A stretch of 26,094 nucleotides of DNA from an uncultured Collinsella sp. (GCA_902470915.1 CABRIB010000018.1:1-26094), one strand, 5' to 3'; positions 7,261 through 15,282 are shown, numbered from the stretch's first letter. The notes: generated by a model not told the origin, from the letters alone. Program-made: numbers and translations.

Positions 7261-7956
7261 ATGAACGAGCGCATTTTGGTAGTTGATGACGAGAAGGCCA
7301 TTGCCGACCTAGTTGGCATCTACCTTACAAAAGAAGACTTTGACGTCCAGATTGCCTATAGCGGGGCTGATGCTGCCAAGGCAATCTTGGAGCAGGAGTT
7401 CGATCTGGCGCTGCTGGATGTCATGCTGCCCGATATCGATGGCTTTGAGCTGCTGCGTACGATCCGTTCCAGCCATACCTATCCCGTGATCATGCTGACG
7501 GCGCGCGATGCCCAGCAAGACAAGATCGAGGGCCTTTCGCTTGGCGCGGACGATTACGTGGTCAAGCCGTTCCGCCCGCTGGAGCTCATCGCGCGCGTGC
7601 ACGCTCAGCTTCGCCGCTACACCAGCTACGGTAGCCGTGCACAGGCGGCCGAGTCGCCGACCATTCAGCTCGACGGCTTGGAGATCAACCGCGACGCTCG
7701 TTCCGTGACGGTGGACGGTGCACCGGTACGCCTCACACCCACCGAGTATTCAATCTTGCTGTATCTGGTCGAGCATCGCGGCAGTGTGGTGGCCGTGGAG
7801 GACCTGTTCCGCGCGGTATGGAACGAGGACTTTATGCCCGGCTCCAACAATACGGTGATGGTGCACATTCGCCACTTGCGCGAAAAGATCGGCGACGACG
7901 CACAAAAGCCGCGCTTTATCAAAAACGTCTGGGGCGTCGGCTACATCATCGAATAA
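7261..7956 (+). CDS. OmpR/VanR-like response regulator
   Basis: This encodes 231 residues. The receiver domain has the acidic pocket DD at 9-10, the phospho-acceptor Asp53 in LLDVMLPD, the conserved Thr (MLTA) and the Lys in VVKPFRPLELIARV. Residues about 130-231 are an OmpR-type winged helix ending in VWGVGYIIE. The ADLV.IYL start and PFRPLELIARVHAQLRRY stretch are closer to VanR than to PhoP, judged from memory. It controls transcription in response to its partner kinase, whose gene starts 26 bases downstream. Likely targets by position are its own operon and the divergent D,D-carboxypeptidase. No van ligase genes (vanH, vanA-type, vanX) are in the window, so resistance should not be inferred. 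Confidence 0.93.
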   Translation: MNERILVVDDEKAIADLVGIYLTKEDFDVQIAYSGADAAKAILEQEFDLALLDVMLPDIDGFELLRTIRSSHTYPVIMLTARDAQQDKIEGLSLGADDYVVKPFRPLELIARVHAQLRRYTSYGSRAQAAESPTIQLDGLEINRDARSVTVDGAPVRLTPTEYSILLYLVEHRGSVVAVEDLFRAVWNEDFMPGSNNTVMVHIRHLREKIGDDAQKPRFIKNVWGVGYIIE

Positions 7957-7982
7957 CGCTTTTCGCTTGTGAGGATCTTGAT

Positions 7983-9221
7983 ATGACAAAAGACGATAGG
8001 CAAGCGTTCGAGGTGCCCGATCGACTCTTTGAATACGTGAGGTCAGTCGTCGACAACCGCGCACTTGCAACGGTGCTGCTCTTTTTGCTGAGCCTGCTGC
8101 TGATTGGCATCGATAACATCGCTGGAATCTTGGCGGTGCTGCTTGTTGGCTTTTTGCTGATCGATCGATTTGAGATCGTGTGCCGCTGCGTGGTGATTGG
8201 CGGCGCCGCGTGGGCCATGACGTTGGCGATTGGCGCCATGGCGCTCGGCGGCATCGAAGGGCCGGTGCTGTTCGATGCCGGCTTTGTATTCAACATGCTT
8301 GGCTTTGTGCTGGCGCTTGCCGCGTGCGTGCTGTTCTTGTGCGGCCGCGCCCTGTACTACCAGGGCTACGAGCAGGGCGAGCAGCATGCCGATTGTGTGC
8401 TGGCTGCTCGTATTCAAGATCGCCTGATCGATCACCCCGACACCTGGGACAACATCGACGGCGACTTCTTGGAGGTCGAGGGCGCCCTTAACCGCGTGCG
8501 TGACCGTGAGCGCAAGGTGCAACAGGCCTTGCGTGACGAATCTCATCGCAAGGACGATCTGGTCACGTACTTGGCACATGACCTACGCACCCCGCTTGCC
8601 AGTGTGGTGGGCTATCTTTCGCTGCTGCAAGAGGCTCCCGAGCTGCCGGTTGAGCAACGTGCGCACTTTACGGGCGTGGCGCTCGACAAGGCGCACCGGC
8701 TCGATACGCTCATCGAAGAGTTCTTCGATATCACGCGCTTTGACTTCCACGATATCGTGCTCACGCGCGGCTATGTTGATCTGGGGTTGCTGCTGGCTCA
8801 GGTGGCTGACGAGTTCTATCCCATCCTCAACGAGCAGCATAAGGAAGTCCAAGTTGATATTCGCGAGGACCTGACGGTGCTCGTGGATGGCGACAAAATG
8901 GCTCGCGTGTTCAACAACATCATGAAAAACGCTATTGCCTATAGCTATGAGGGCTCGACCATCACGATCGAGGCCAGACGCCGGGGCGGCGGTGGCGTGC
9001 GCGTGCGCTTTATCAATCAGGGCGATCCCATCCCTGAGGCAAAGCTCAAGGTGATCTTTGAGAAGTTCTATCGCCTGGATGCGGCGCGTGCGACCAATCG
9101 CGGCGGCGCTGGACTGGGGCTTGCCATCGCCAAGGAGATCGTATGCGCGCACGGCGGTACCGTTGCATGTGAATCGACGCCCGAACACACGATATTCACC
9201 ATCGAGCTGCCCGCCGCATAG
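7983..9221 (+). CDS. VanS-like membrane sensor histidine kinase
   Basis: This encodes 412 residues from the ATG at 7983 with GAGG eight bases upstream. The first 125 residues contain about four closely spaced hydrophobic segments (roughly 28-60, 66-90, 97-120) and no sizeable external loop. This resembles an intramembrane-sensing kinase rather than one with an extracellular ligand domain. The H-box is LAHDLRTPLASVVGYLSLL with phospho-acceptor His199. The N-box is NNIMKNAIAY, the G1-type box is the VanS-like NQGDPIPEAK, and the F/G2 boxes are IFEKFYRLD and GGAGLGLAIAKEI. It phosphorylates the regulator encoded just upstream; the two are one operon. The signal is unknown, but cell-wall damage or lipid II perturbation is a reasonable inference from similarity to VanS and the neighbouring carboxypeptidase. 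Confidence 0.92.
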   Translation: MTKDDRQAFEVPDRLFEYVRSVVDNRALATVLLFLLSLLLIGIDNIAGILAVLLVGFLLIDRFEIVCRCVVIGGAAWAMTLAIGAMALGGIEGPVLFDAGFVFNMLGFVLALAACVLFLCGRALYYQGYEQGEQHADCVLAARIQDRLIDHPDTWDNIDGDFLEVEGALNRVRDRERKVQQALRDESHRKDDLVTYLAHDLRTPLASVVGYLSLLQEAPELPVEQRAHFTGVALDKAHRLDTLIEEFFDITRFDFHDIVLTRGYVDLGLLLAQVADEFYPILNEQHKEVQVDIREDLTVLVDGDKMARVFNNIMKNAIAYSYEGSTITIEARRRGGGGVRVRFINQGDPIPEAKLKVIFEKFYRLDAARATNRGGAGLGLAIAKEIVCAHGGTVACESTPEHTIFTIELPAA

Positions 9222-9242
9222 CCAGTGTGCCCTTACAAACAC

Positions 9243-9316
9243 TTGACAATGCGCTCACGTGCATATGAGCCGCGATTCCTACTATCGATACTGCTGAATT
9301 GATATCGATGTGGAGG
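9243..9316 (+). promoter_or_regulatory. pstB promoter region with paired ATCGAT sites
   Basis: TTGACA at 9243-9248 is a perfect -35 hexamer, but the downstream -10 is unclear (CATATG at 9262 is too close, TACTAT at 9280 too far). Two palindromic TATCGAT copies at 9283-9289 and 9303-9309 are spaced 20 bases apart, about two helical turns, and could be an operator. GGAGG at 9312-9316 is the ribosome site. A Pho-regulon promoter with a poor -10 spacing would be normal for activator control. Confidence 0.4.
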
Positions 9317-9324
9317 TATGCGGT

Positions 9325-10200
9325 ATGACGGCTGCTGCGGCTGTGGAGCCCACGGAGCTTGAAGAACTCATGAAAGCGCAGGCCGAGGCCGCGCACGAGC
9401 GCGAGGTTGGGGATGCGACTCGCCCCACGGCAGAGGATCTTGCCGCCTCGCCGACGCGAATCGATGTTGAGGGCCTCGACCTGTTCTATGGCGACCACCA
9501 TGCGCTCAAGGACGTGAATATCAAGATCCGCGACAAGCAGATTACCTCGTTCATCGGGCCTTCGGGCTGCGGAAAGTCCACGTTGCTGCGCTGCTTTAAC
9601 CGCATGAACGACGGCATCAAGGACTGCCGCATCGAGGGCAAGATTGCGCTCGATGGTCAAGATATCCTGGGCGACTACGACATCTGCCGCCTTCGCCAGC
9701 GCGTGGGCATGGTGTTCCAGCGCCCCAACCCGTTTCCCATGAGCATCTACGACAACGTCGCCTATGGGCCGCGCGGTATGGGTGTGCGCGATCGCGTCGT
9801 GCTCGACGAGCTGGTCGAAGACTCCCTGCGACGCGCCGCCCTGTGGGACGAGGCCAAGGACAAGCTCAAAGAGTCGGGTCTGGGTCTTTCGGGCGGCCAG
9901 CAGCAGCGCCTGTGCATCGCCCGCGCACTTGCCGTGCAGCCCGACATTCTGCTGATGGACGAGCCGACCTCGGCACTCGATCCTGTGTCGACGCTGGTGG
10001 TGGAGCAGCTGGCCTGCGAGCTCAAAGAGACCTGCACGCTCGTGGTCGTTACGCACAATATGCAGCAGGCGGCGCGTATCTCCGATTCGGTCGCATTCTT
10101 TTTGCTGGGTGAGCTGGTGGAGCACGCGCCCACCGCGCAACTCTTCAAGAATCCGACCGATCCGCGCACGGCGGATTATTTGACGGGGCGTTTTGGCTGA
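9325..10200 (+). CDS. pstB: phosphate ABC transporter ATP-binding protein PstB
   Basis: This encodes 291 residues; the ATG at 9325 has GGAGG eight bases upstream. It is the ATPase that drives high-affinity phosphate import. Walker A is GPSGCGKST (78-86), the ABC signature LSGGQQQR (188-195), Walker B ILLMDEP (208-214), and the H-loop His244. The Q-loop [20 protein letters not shown] is diagnostic of PstB among ABC ATPases. It has about 45 extra N-terminal residues, Ala/Glu-rich, compared with the roughly 250-residue norm. The usual partners pstS, pstC, pstA and phoU are not in the window; the downstream neighbours are the phosphate-type two-component genes, 64 bases away. It either serves a pstSCA encoded elsewhere or is one of several pstB copies. 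Confidence 0.93.
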   Translation: MTAAAAVEPTELEELMKAQAEAAHEREVGDATRPTAEDLAASPTRIDVEGLDLFYGDHHALKDVNIKIRDKQITSFIGPSGCGKSTLLRCFNRMNDGIKDCRIEGKIALDGQDILGDYDICRLRQRVGMVFQRPNPFPMSIYDNVAYGPRGMGVRDRVVLDELVEDSLRRAALWDEAKDKLKESGLGLSGGQQQRLCIARALAVQPDILLMDEPTSALDPVSTLVVEQLACELKETCTLVVVTHNMQQAARISDSVAFFLLGELVEHAPTAQLFKNPTDPRTADYLTGRFG

Positions 10201-10210
10201 TACCATCTAG

Positions 10211-10224
10211 TAAAGGTACCTTTA
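10211..10224. promoter_or_regulatory. 14-bp palindrome between pstB and the PhoP-like gene
   Basis: TAAAGGTACCTTTA is perfectly self-complementary and lies 41 bases before the response-regulator start. With no loop it cannot form a useful RNA hairpin, so a dimeric DNA-binding protein is the more natural explanation. Its position suggests control of an internal promoter for the two-component genes. Confidence 0.4.
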
Positions 10225-10264
10225 GGGTTAAGATGCGGTCATGCCGGCCGCAAAGGGGTTCAAC

Positions 10265-10993
10265 ATGATCTATTACGTCGAGGACGATGACAACATCAGG
10301 GATTTGACGGTCTATGCGCTGCGCAAGCAGGGGATTGAGGCCGAAGGCTTTTCGTGCGACGGTGAGTTTAAGGCTGCCGTGGCGCGACGGGTACCCGATG
10401 CCGTCCTGCTCGACATCATGCTGCCCGATACCGATGGCTTGGCGATTATGCGTCGACTGCGTGCCGATCGCCTGACGGCGACGGTGCCCATCATGATGCT
10501 TACCGCCAAGGATACCGAGCTCGACAAGGTGATGGCGCTCGATGGCGGTGCCGACGATTACCTGACTAAGCCGTTTTCGCTCATGGAGCTCGCCAGCCGC
10601 TGCCGCGCACTGCTGCGTCGCGGCGGCATGGTCAAACAGGCAAGCGATGTGCTCAGCGTGGGCGACATCGTGCTCTCGCCCAGCCATCGTGAGGTGACTG
10701 TTGCCGGCGAGTCGCTTAAGCTCACCCTGCGCGAGTTCGACCTGCTCGAGTACCTCATGCGCAAGCCCGGCGTGGTCTTTACCCGCGAGTCGTTGCTGCA
10801 GAGCGTGTGGGGCTGGGACTTCGACGGCGGTTCGCGCACCGTTGACGTGCACGTGCAGACGCTTCGCCAAAAACTGGGCGAGCATGCCAGCGCCATCGAG
10901 ACCGTGCGCGGCGTGGGCTACCGCTTGGCCGAGCCTTCTGCCGGTGATGGTGCCGAAGGTGACGACACCGCGGCCACCGCATCGGAGGAGTAA
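10265..10993 (+). CDS. PhoP/PhoB-type response regulator
   Basis: This encodes 242 residues. The ATG at 10265 is preferred because AGGGG lies six bases upstream; an in-frame ATG at 10241 has a poorer site. The receiver domain has the acidic cluster EDDD (6-9), phospho-acceptor Asp50 in LLDIMLPD, the Thr in MLTAKD and the Lys in YLTKPFSLMEL. Residues about 130-222 are an OmpR-type winged helix ending in VRGVGYRLAEP, followed by a 20-residue acidic, disordered-looking tail (Asp/Glu/Ala/Thr-rich) that most family members lack. Pairing with pstB upstream and a PhoR-like kinase three bases downstream argues for control of phosphate starvation genes. That assignment rests on context more than on sequence. 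Confidence 0.9.
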   Translation: MIYYVEDDDNIRDLTVYALRKQGIEAEGFSCDGEFKAAVARRVPDAVLLDIMLPDTDGLAIMRRLRADRLTATVPIMMLTAKDTELDKVMALDGGADDYLTKPFSLMELASRCRALLRRGGMVKQASDVLSVGDIVLSPSHREVTVAGESLKLTLREFDLLEYLMRKPGVVFTRESLLQSVWGWDFDGGSRTVDVHVQTLRQKLGEHASAIETVRGVGYRLAEPSAGDGAEGDDTAATASEE

Positions 10994-10996
10994 CCC

Positions 10997-12421
10997 GTGG
11001 TCTTCGCCCCCCAGGGAAAACATACGCTGTCGCACCGCGTTTTTGTGACGATCTTTGTCTGCGCCATGGCGGTTATCGTGGCGTTTACGGTGCTGGGTGC
11101 GTTCTTTGTGCAAAACACCTTGGCGGATGCCACGAGTGCCAACCTGGCGCAAGAAACCGAGCTCATTGCTGCCGCCCTCGACGAGCAGCAGGAGCCCATC
11201 CCGTTCTTGCGTAGCCTCGATCGAGAGGACTTGCGCATCACGCTGATTAACAAGGATGGATCGGTTGCCTACGACAACGAGGCGTCGCCTTCCACACTGC
11301 CCAACCATGGCGATCGCCCCGAGGTCATCGAGGCCTTTGAGAGTGGTTCGGGTTCCGCGGAGCGCGCAAGCTCTACGCTCGACGAGATTATGCTGTATCG
11401 CGCCGTCGCCCTTGATAACGGCCAGGTTGTCCGCTTGGCGCAGGCCCAGCCTGGCGTTGCGGCGATTTTGCTGTCGATGGTGGCGCCGATGCTGCTTATC
11501 GCAGCAGCGGGTGCGGTACTCTCGTTTTTTATGGCGCGCCGCGAGTCCCGTGCCATCATCGCGCCTTTGCAAGAGGTGGATTTGGACCACCCACGCCGTA
11601 GCTATGAGCACGCCTATGCCGAGATGGTCCCCATGCTTGAGCGTATTGAGTCGCAGCGCCAGGAGCTCAAGCGCCAAATGGCGGTGCTGGCGGACAACGA
11701 CCGTATGCGCCGCGAGTTCACGGCGAATATCACCCATGAGCTCAAGACGCCGCTTACGGCGATTTCGGGCTATGCCGAGCTCATCGCAAACGGCATGGTC
11801 GAGGGCGAGGGCGACCTGCGCAACTTTGGCGGTCGCATCTATCGTGAGGCGGGCCGCTTGGCAGCGCTTGTCAACGATATCCTTACGCTGTCTAACTTGG
11901 ACGAGGCCGAGCGTGCAGCTGAGGGCGAGGCGGTGCCCATTGGGTCCACGGAGCCTATTGAGCTCTCGCGTGCCATCTACGCGGTCGAGCAGCGTCTTGA
12001 ACAGGTCGCCCGTCAGGCGAATGTGACGATAAGTCATGAGACCAAGCCTGTGGTCATCGAGGGCGTGTCGCGCTTGATTGACGAGCTCATCTATAATCTG
12101 GCAAGCAACGCCATCCGCTACAATCGACCCGGCGGTACGGTTACGCTGCAGTGCGGCACCAACGACGAAGGCCATCCGTTCCTTGCGGTCGCCGACACGG
12201 GAATCGGTATCGCGCCTGAAGAACAGGGCAAGGTATTTGAGCGGTTCTATCGCGTGGACAAGAGTAGGTCCAAGGCACGCGGCGGAACCGGTCTGGGGCT
12301 TGCCATTGTCAAGCATGCGGCCCTGTATCATCACGCCACGCTCGATCTGTCGAGCGAGTTGGGCGTGGGAACCACCATTACGGTGACGTTTCCCATACGG
12401 CAGGACGAGCCATTCGCATAG
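10997..12421 (+). CDS. PhoR-type sensor histidine kinase
   Basis: This encodes 474 residues from a GTG whose ribosome site GGAGGAG overlaps the end of the upstream gene, so the two are translationally linked. TM1 is about residues 17-38, followed by an external domain of some 115 residues (a PAS-like fold is usual here) and TM2 at about 155-178. The H-box FTANITHELKTPLTAISGYA has phospho-acceptor His247. The N-box is YNLASNAIRYNRPGG, then DTGIGI, FERFYRVDKSRS and GGTGLGLAIVKH. FTANxTHELKTPL with SNAIRYN is the PhoR/YycG-like class. It presumably phosphorylates the regulator upstream, and phosphate transport state (through PstB/PhoU) is the expected signal. PhoU is not in the window. Confidence 0.92.
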   Translation: MVFAPQGKHTLSHRVFVTIFVCAMAVIVAFTVLGAFFVQNTLADATSANLAQETELIAAALDEQQEPIPFLRSLDREDLRITLINKDGSVAYDNEASPSTLPNHGDRPEVIEAFESGSGSAERASSTLDEIMLYRAVALDNGQVVRLAQAQPGVAAILLSMVAPMLLIAAAGAVLSFFMARRESRAIIAPLQEVDLDHPRRSYEHAYAEMVPMLERIESQRQELKRQMAVLADNDRMRREFTANITHELKTPLTAISGYAELIANGMVEGEGDLRNFGGRIYREAGRLAALVNDILTLSNLDEAERAAEGEAVPIGSTEPIELSRAIYAVEQRLEQVARQANVTISHETKPVVIEGVSRLIDELIYNLASNAIRYNRPGGTVTLQCGTNDEGHPFLAVADTGIGIAPEEQGKVFERFYRVDKSRSKARGGTGLGLAIVKHAALYHHATLDLSSELGVGTTITVTFPIRQDEPFA

Positions 12422-12446
12422 CGATACAACATAGATATTGATGCAG

Positions 12447-12475
12447 ACGCCGCATTTGACTTTCGGGTGCGGCGT
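12447..12475 (+). terminator. terminator-like hairpin after the phosphate operon
   Basis: ACGCCGCA pairs with TGCGGCGT (8 bp) around a 13-base loop, 25 bases after the kinase stop. It is followed by TGTTGTGCAATTTTA, a weak T-tract, so termination may be partial. Confidence 0.55.
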
Positions 12476-12540
12476 TGTTGTGCAATTTTACGATTGCTTC
12501 CGACATTTTTACAGGAGAGCCTGTTTCTTATGTATAGAGT

Positions 12541-12569
12541 TTGGTCTCGGTAAAAAGATGCGATAACAT
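12541..12569 (+). promoter_or_regulatory. promoter candidate of the capsule-control cassette
   Basis: TTGGTC at 12541-12546 and TAACAT at 12564-12569 are 17 bases apart, giving a transcript start near 12576 and a leader of about 40 bases. An alternative is TTTACA (12508) with TATAGA (12533), 19 bases apart. AAAGG eight bases before the ATG at 12617 serves as ribosome site. Confidence 0.4.
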
Positions 12570-12616
12570 ACGGACAGTTTTGTCAATCCGAACTGGGGAA
12601 ATGAAAGGCAAGCTGC

Positions 12617-13273
12617 ATGACCCTTCTCGAACTGTTCCAGCTGCTGAAGAAGCACCTTCAGCTGGTCATCACCCTTCCGGTGGTCTGCGCGATCGCCATG
12701 GGCATCGTGTCCTTCGTTGCGATGGACAACACCTATACCGCGACGACGAGCATGTACATTCTCGCCAAGACCGACGATAGCGGTCAGATGAGCTACAACG
12801 ATCTCTCGGCGAGTCAGATGCTTTCCAACGATATCGCCACGCTGCTGGATAGCGATAGCGTTAAGAGCGGCGCAGCCAATGAACTGGGCCTCACCGATCT
12901 GGATGACTACAAGGTGTCTGTTTCCTCCGAGACCACCACGCGTGTCATTACGCTTTCGGTTACCGGCACCGATGCCAAGGAGACGGCTAAGGTCGCAAAG
13001 GCCATGGCCAGCTCGGTGAGTACGGTCGCTCAGAACGTCGGCGCTGCCCAGAGCATCAACGTTATCGACGAGGCTAAGACCCCCGAAGCCCCCAGCGGTC
13101 CCAAGCGTATGCTGTACGTTGCTGTCGCGTTCCTCGCCGGTATCTTTATCGCAGTTGCCTATGTCGTTTTGGCAGACATGCTCAATACCCGCATCCGCGG
13201 TGCCGAAGAGGCGGAAGAGCTCCTGGGCATTCCCGTTGTTGGCCGAATTCCGGCTATGAAAGGTGGTAAATAG
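12617..13273 (+). CDS. Wzz/CpsC-like polysaccharide co-polymerase and kinase activator
   Basis: This encodes 218 residues. TM1 is about residues 15-38, TM2 about 165-188, with an external domain of 125 residues between, the standard chain-length-determinant layout. A proline-rich stretch (EAKTPEAPSGPKR) precedes TM2 as in Wzz proteins. The C-terminal cytoplasmic tail (EAEELLGIPVVGRIP) is the type that binds and activates the partner BY-kinase. In Gram-positive bacteria the two halves, membrane activator and kinase, are separate proteins, as here. It lies two bases from the kinase gene. The role is to set polysaccharide chain length and export, together with the kinase and phosphatase that follow. 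Confidence 0.88.
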   Translation: MTLLELFQLLKKHLQLVITLPVVCAIAMGIVSFVAMDNTYTATTSMYILAKTDDSGQMSYNDLSASQMLSNDIATLLDSDSVKSGAANELGLTDLDDYKVSVSSETTTRVITLSVTGTDAKETAKVAKAMASSVSTVAQNVGAAQSINVIDEAKTPEAPSGPKRMLYVAVAFLAGIFIAVAYVVLADMLNTRIRGAEEAEELLGIPVVGRIPAMKGGK

Positions 13274-13275
13274 GC

Positions 13276-14013
13276 ATGGCTAAGGCAAAGAACACCGATA
13301 AGCTCGTTGTACAGAATGCCGCCAAGACCCTTCTGGCCAACATCCGCTTTGCGAGCGTGGACGACCCCATTCGCACCATTACCGTCACGTCCTCGATTCC
13401 CAACGAGGGCAAGTCTACGGTTTCCATCAACCTTGCCCAGGCTATCGCCACGAGCGGCAAGTCCGTGCTCCTGGTCGAAGCCGATATGCGCCGCAGGTCC
13501 CTTTCCGATATGCTCGGCGTTCGTTCGCGCGGCGGACTCTATGCGGTCCTTTCCGAGCAGATCTCCATTGACCAGGCAATTGTCGAGACGGGTCAGAAGA
13601 ACTTCTACTTCCTCGATGCCGAGCCGCATATTCCCAATCCTGCCGACATCATCGTCTCTCACCGCTTTGCCAAGCTGGTAAAGGCACTGTCCGCCAAGTT
13701 CCAGTACGTCATCTTTGATGCTCCCCCGGTCGGCACCTTCATCGATGCTGCCGAGATCGCAAGTCTGACCGACGGTGCGCTTTTTGTTGTGCGTGAGGAT
13801 TTCACCAAGCGCGAGGAGGCGCTCAACGCCATCGGTCAGCTTAAGAAGTCCGAGAAGGTCAAGCTCATCGGTACCGTTATGAACTACTGCGAGACCGAGA
13901 CCAGCGAGTACTACTACTCCTACTACACCAAGGACGGTAAGAAGGTGAAGAAGGGCTCAGACGATCAGGGGACTTCAAAAAAAGGCATCTTCACCAACCG
14001 GGCAAACGTTTAG
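13276..14013 (+). CDS. CpsD-like bacterial tyrosine kinase
   Basis: This encodes 245 residues, a cytoplasmic BY-kinase. The Walker A is SSIPNEGKST (39-48), the A' motif is LVEADMRRR (66-74; Glu-Ala-Asp replaces the more common Asp-Ala-Asp), and Walker B is YVIFDAPP (144-151). The C-terminal tail carries a tyrosine cluster at 212-217 (YYYSYY), the expected autophosphorylation sites, followed by a lysine-rich end. It is activated by the membrane protein encoded just upstream and reversed by the phosphatase downstream; cycling of its phosphorylation controls capsule or exopolysaccharide assembly. All key motifs are present, so it should be active. Confidence 0.92.
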   Translation: MAKAKNTDKLVVQNAAKTLLANIRFASVDDPIRTITVTSSIPNEGKSTVSINLAQAIATSGKSVLLVEADMRRRSLSDMLGVRSRGGLYAVLSEQISIDQAIVETGQKNFYFLDAEPHIPNPADIIVSHRFAKLVKALSAKFQYVIFDAPPVGTFIDAAEIASLTDGALFVVREDFTKREEALNAIGQLKKSEKVKLIGTVMNYCETETSEYYYSYYTKDGKKVKKGSDDQGTSKKGIFTNRANV

Positions 14014-14030
14014 TTGATTAAGGCTGACCT

Positions 14031-14681
14031 ATGCGTGACATTCATTGCCATATCTTGCCGGGTGTAGACGACGGCGCCGCCGATCTCGATGAGAGCTTGG
14101 CGATGCTCGAGGCTGCCAAGCGGGCCGGTGTAACCAGAATCGTTTGCACTCCTCACTGCCGTGATCCCTATTTTGATTACGACAAGATGTGGGATGCCTT
14201 TGAGCTGCTGCGTGATAACGCTGACGGTTTTCCGCTCCAGATGGGCTTCGAGGTCAACCATCGAAAGCTCGTTGAGCTTGGTATCGATGCCGCGGAGCAC
14301 TTGCATTTCGATGGGACCAACGAGTTTCTGCTCGAGCTTTCGACGCATGCCGATGCGTATGCGTTTAGAGAGTACGAGAACACGATTTACGATTTGCAGT
14401 GCCGTGGTTACCAGGTGATTATCGCTCATCCTGAGCGCTATCGTGCGGTTCAAAAGGATGTAAGCGTGGCGGAGCGCCTGGTCGATATGGGTTGCAAGCT
14501 GCAGGCTTCGGCGGACTTTATTGCCGGCGGTCGCTTTGGTCGCGAGAAAAAGCCGGCACAGCGCCTGTTCGATCAGAACCTGTACAGCTTCATCGCGAGC
14601 GATGCCCATAACGTGGGTCATTACGACTGCCTGGCGAAGGCTCGCGCGAAGTTTAGCGTGCGCGGAGCTCATTTTCGCTAA
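14031..14681 (+). CDS. CpsB/YwqE-type PHP tyrosine phosphatase
   Basis: This encodes 216 residues; the ATG has AAGG seven bases upstream. It is a metal-dependent phosphatase of the PHP superfamily that dephosphorylates the BY-kinase. Metal-binding motifs appear in the expected order: DIHCHILPGVDDG at 3-15, TPHCRDP near 41-47, GFEVNH near 70, IIAHPERY near 137, and FIASDAHN near 185. It is the last gene of the cassette (17 bases after the kinase). It completes a regulatory trio that normally heads a capsule locus, yet the next gene is an unrelated acetyltransferase. Confidence 0.92.
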   Translation: MRDIHCHILPGVDDGAADLDESLAMLEAAKRAGVTRIVCTPHCRDPYFDYDKMWDAFELLRDNADGFPLQMGFEVNHRKLVELGIDAAEHLHFDGTNEFLLELSTHADAYAFREYENTIYDLQCRGYQVIIAHPERYRAVQKDVSVAERLVDMGCKLQASADFIAGGRFGREKKPAQRLFDQNLYSFIASDAHNVGHYDCLAKARAKFSVRGAHFR

Positions 14682-14720
14682 TATCTGTCCCTAACGTTCG
14701 CATTGAATGAAAGGGCAGCC

Positions 14721-15221
14721 ATGGATATCCAACTTAAGACGGGATGCTTTGATGACGCGGCGTTGGTGCGCCGCGTCGTTTTTATAGACGAGCAGGGCTA
14801 CGAGAATGAGTTCGACGCTATCGACAAGGATCAGAGCTGCATTCATGTGACGCTCTATGTAGACGGCGAGCTTGCCGGTTGCTCGCGCGTGTTTCCCGAA
14901 GAGCTTGAGCGCGTGGCTGACGCAGAGGCCCCGGTGTTGCCGGCATGCGACATGGACGAAGGCGTTGCGGCGGGGGAGACCTACATTATGGGGCGCGTCG
15001 CCGTGCTGCCGGCTATGCGTCGTCGCGGACTGGCGAGTGCGATCGTCGAGGCCAGTGCTTCGTGTGCACGCGATGCCGGCGCTAAGCTTATTAAGCTGCA
15101 TGCGCAGGAATACGTGTTGCCGCTCTATGCAAAGGCGGGCTACACGCAAATTGCCCCGGTAGATTACGAAGACGAGGGCCAGCCCCATGTCTGGATGGCC
15201 AAGCGCGTAGATGGCAGATAG
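14721..15221 (+). CDS. GNAT-family N-acetyltransferase (ElaA-like)
   Basis: This encodes 166 residues from the ATG at 14721 with GAAAGG six bases upstream; the in-frame TTG at 14703 lies before that ribosome site. The acetyl-CoA-binding core is GRVAVLPAMRRRGLASAIVE, with the R-R-x-G-L loop of motif A. The N-terminal FIDEQGYENEFDAIDKDQSC and C-terminal VDYEDEGQPHVWMAKR stretches resemble the ElaA branch, where EQ and EDGxPH are conserved. The substrate is unknown. It follows the capsule-control cassette by 39 bases and could be on the same transcript, but no functional link is evident. Confidence 0.88.
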   Translation: MDIQLKTGCFDDAALVRRVVFIDEQGYENEFDAIDKDQSCIHVTLYVDGELAGCSRVFPEELERVADAEAPVLPACDMDEGVAAGETYIMGRVAVLPAMRRRGLASAIVEASASCARDAGAKLIKLHAQEYVLPLYAKAGYTQIAPVDYEDEGQPHVWMAKRVDGR

Positions 15222-15259
15222 GGACGTTCCTTTTCTGCCGGCAGTTGGGGACGCTCCTT
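15221..15259 (+). repeat. direct repeat GGGACGNTCCTT around a CTGCCGGCAG palindrome
   Basis: GGGACGTTCCTT at 15221-15232 and GGGACGCTCCTT at 15248-15259 flank the 10-bp palindrome CTGCCGGCAG (15235-15244). The second copy sits in TTGGGGACG, which also occurs in the arms of the large palindrome at 17557-17645. This may be a decayed member of the same intergenic repeat family. Confidence 0.4.
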
Positions 15260-15282
15260 GGCAATTGGCGCATCGGAGCGCT

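Noticed and set aside
7261..9221. Vancomycin resistance operon
   Set aside because: Only VanRS-like regulators are present. No vanH, D-Ala-D-Lac/Ser ligase or vanX is seen, and the carboxypeptidase is an S11 penicillin-binding type rather than VanY.
10145..12334. 729-residue minus-strand frame
   Set aside because: It is antisense to the response regulator and kinase, which are both clear; its sequence is His/Arg-rich and low in family features.
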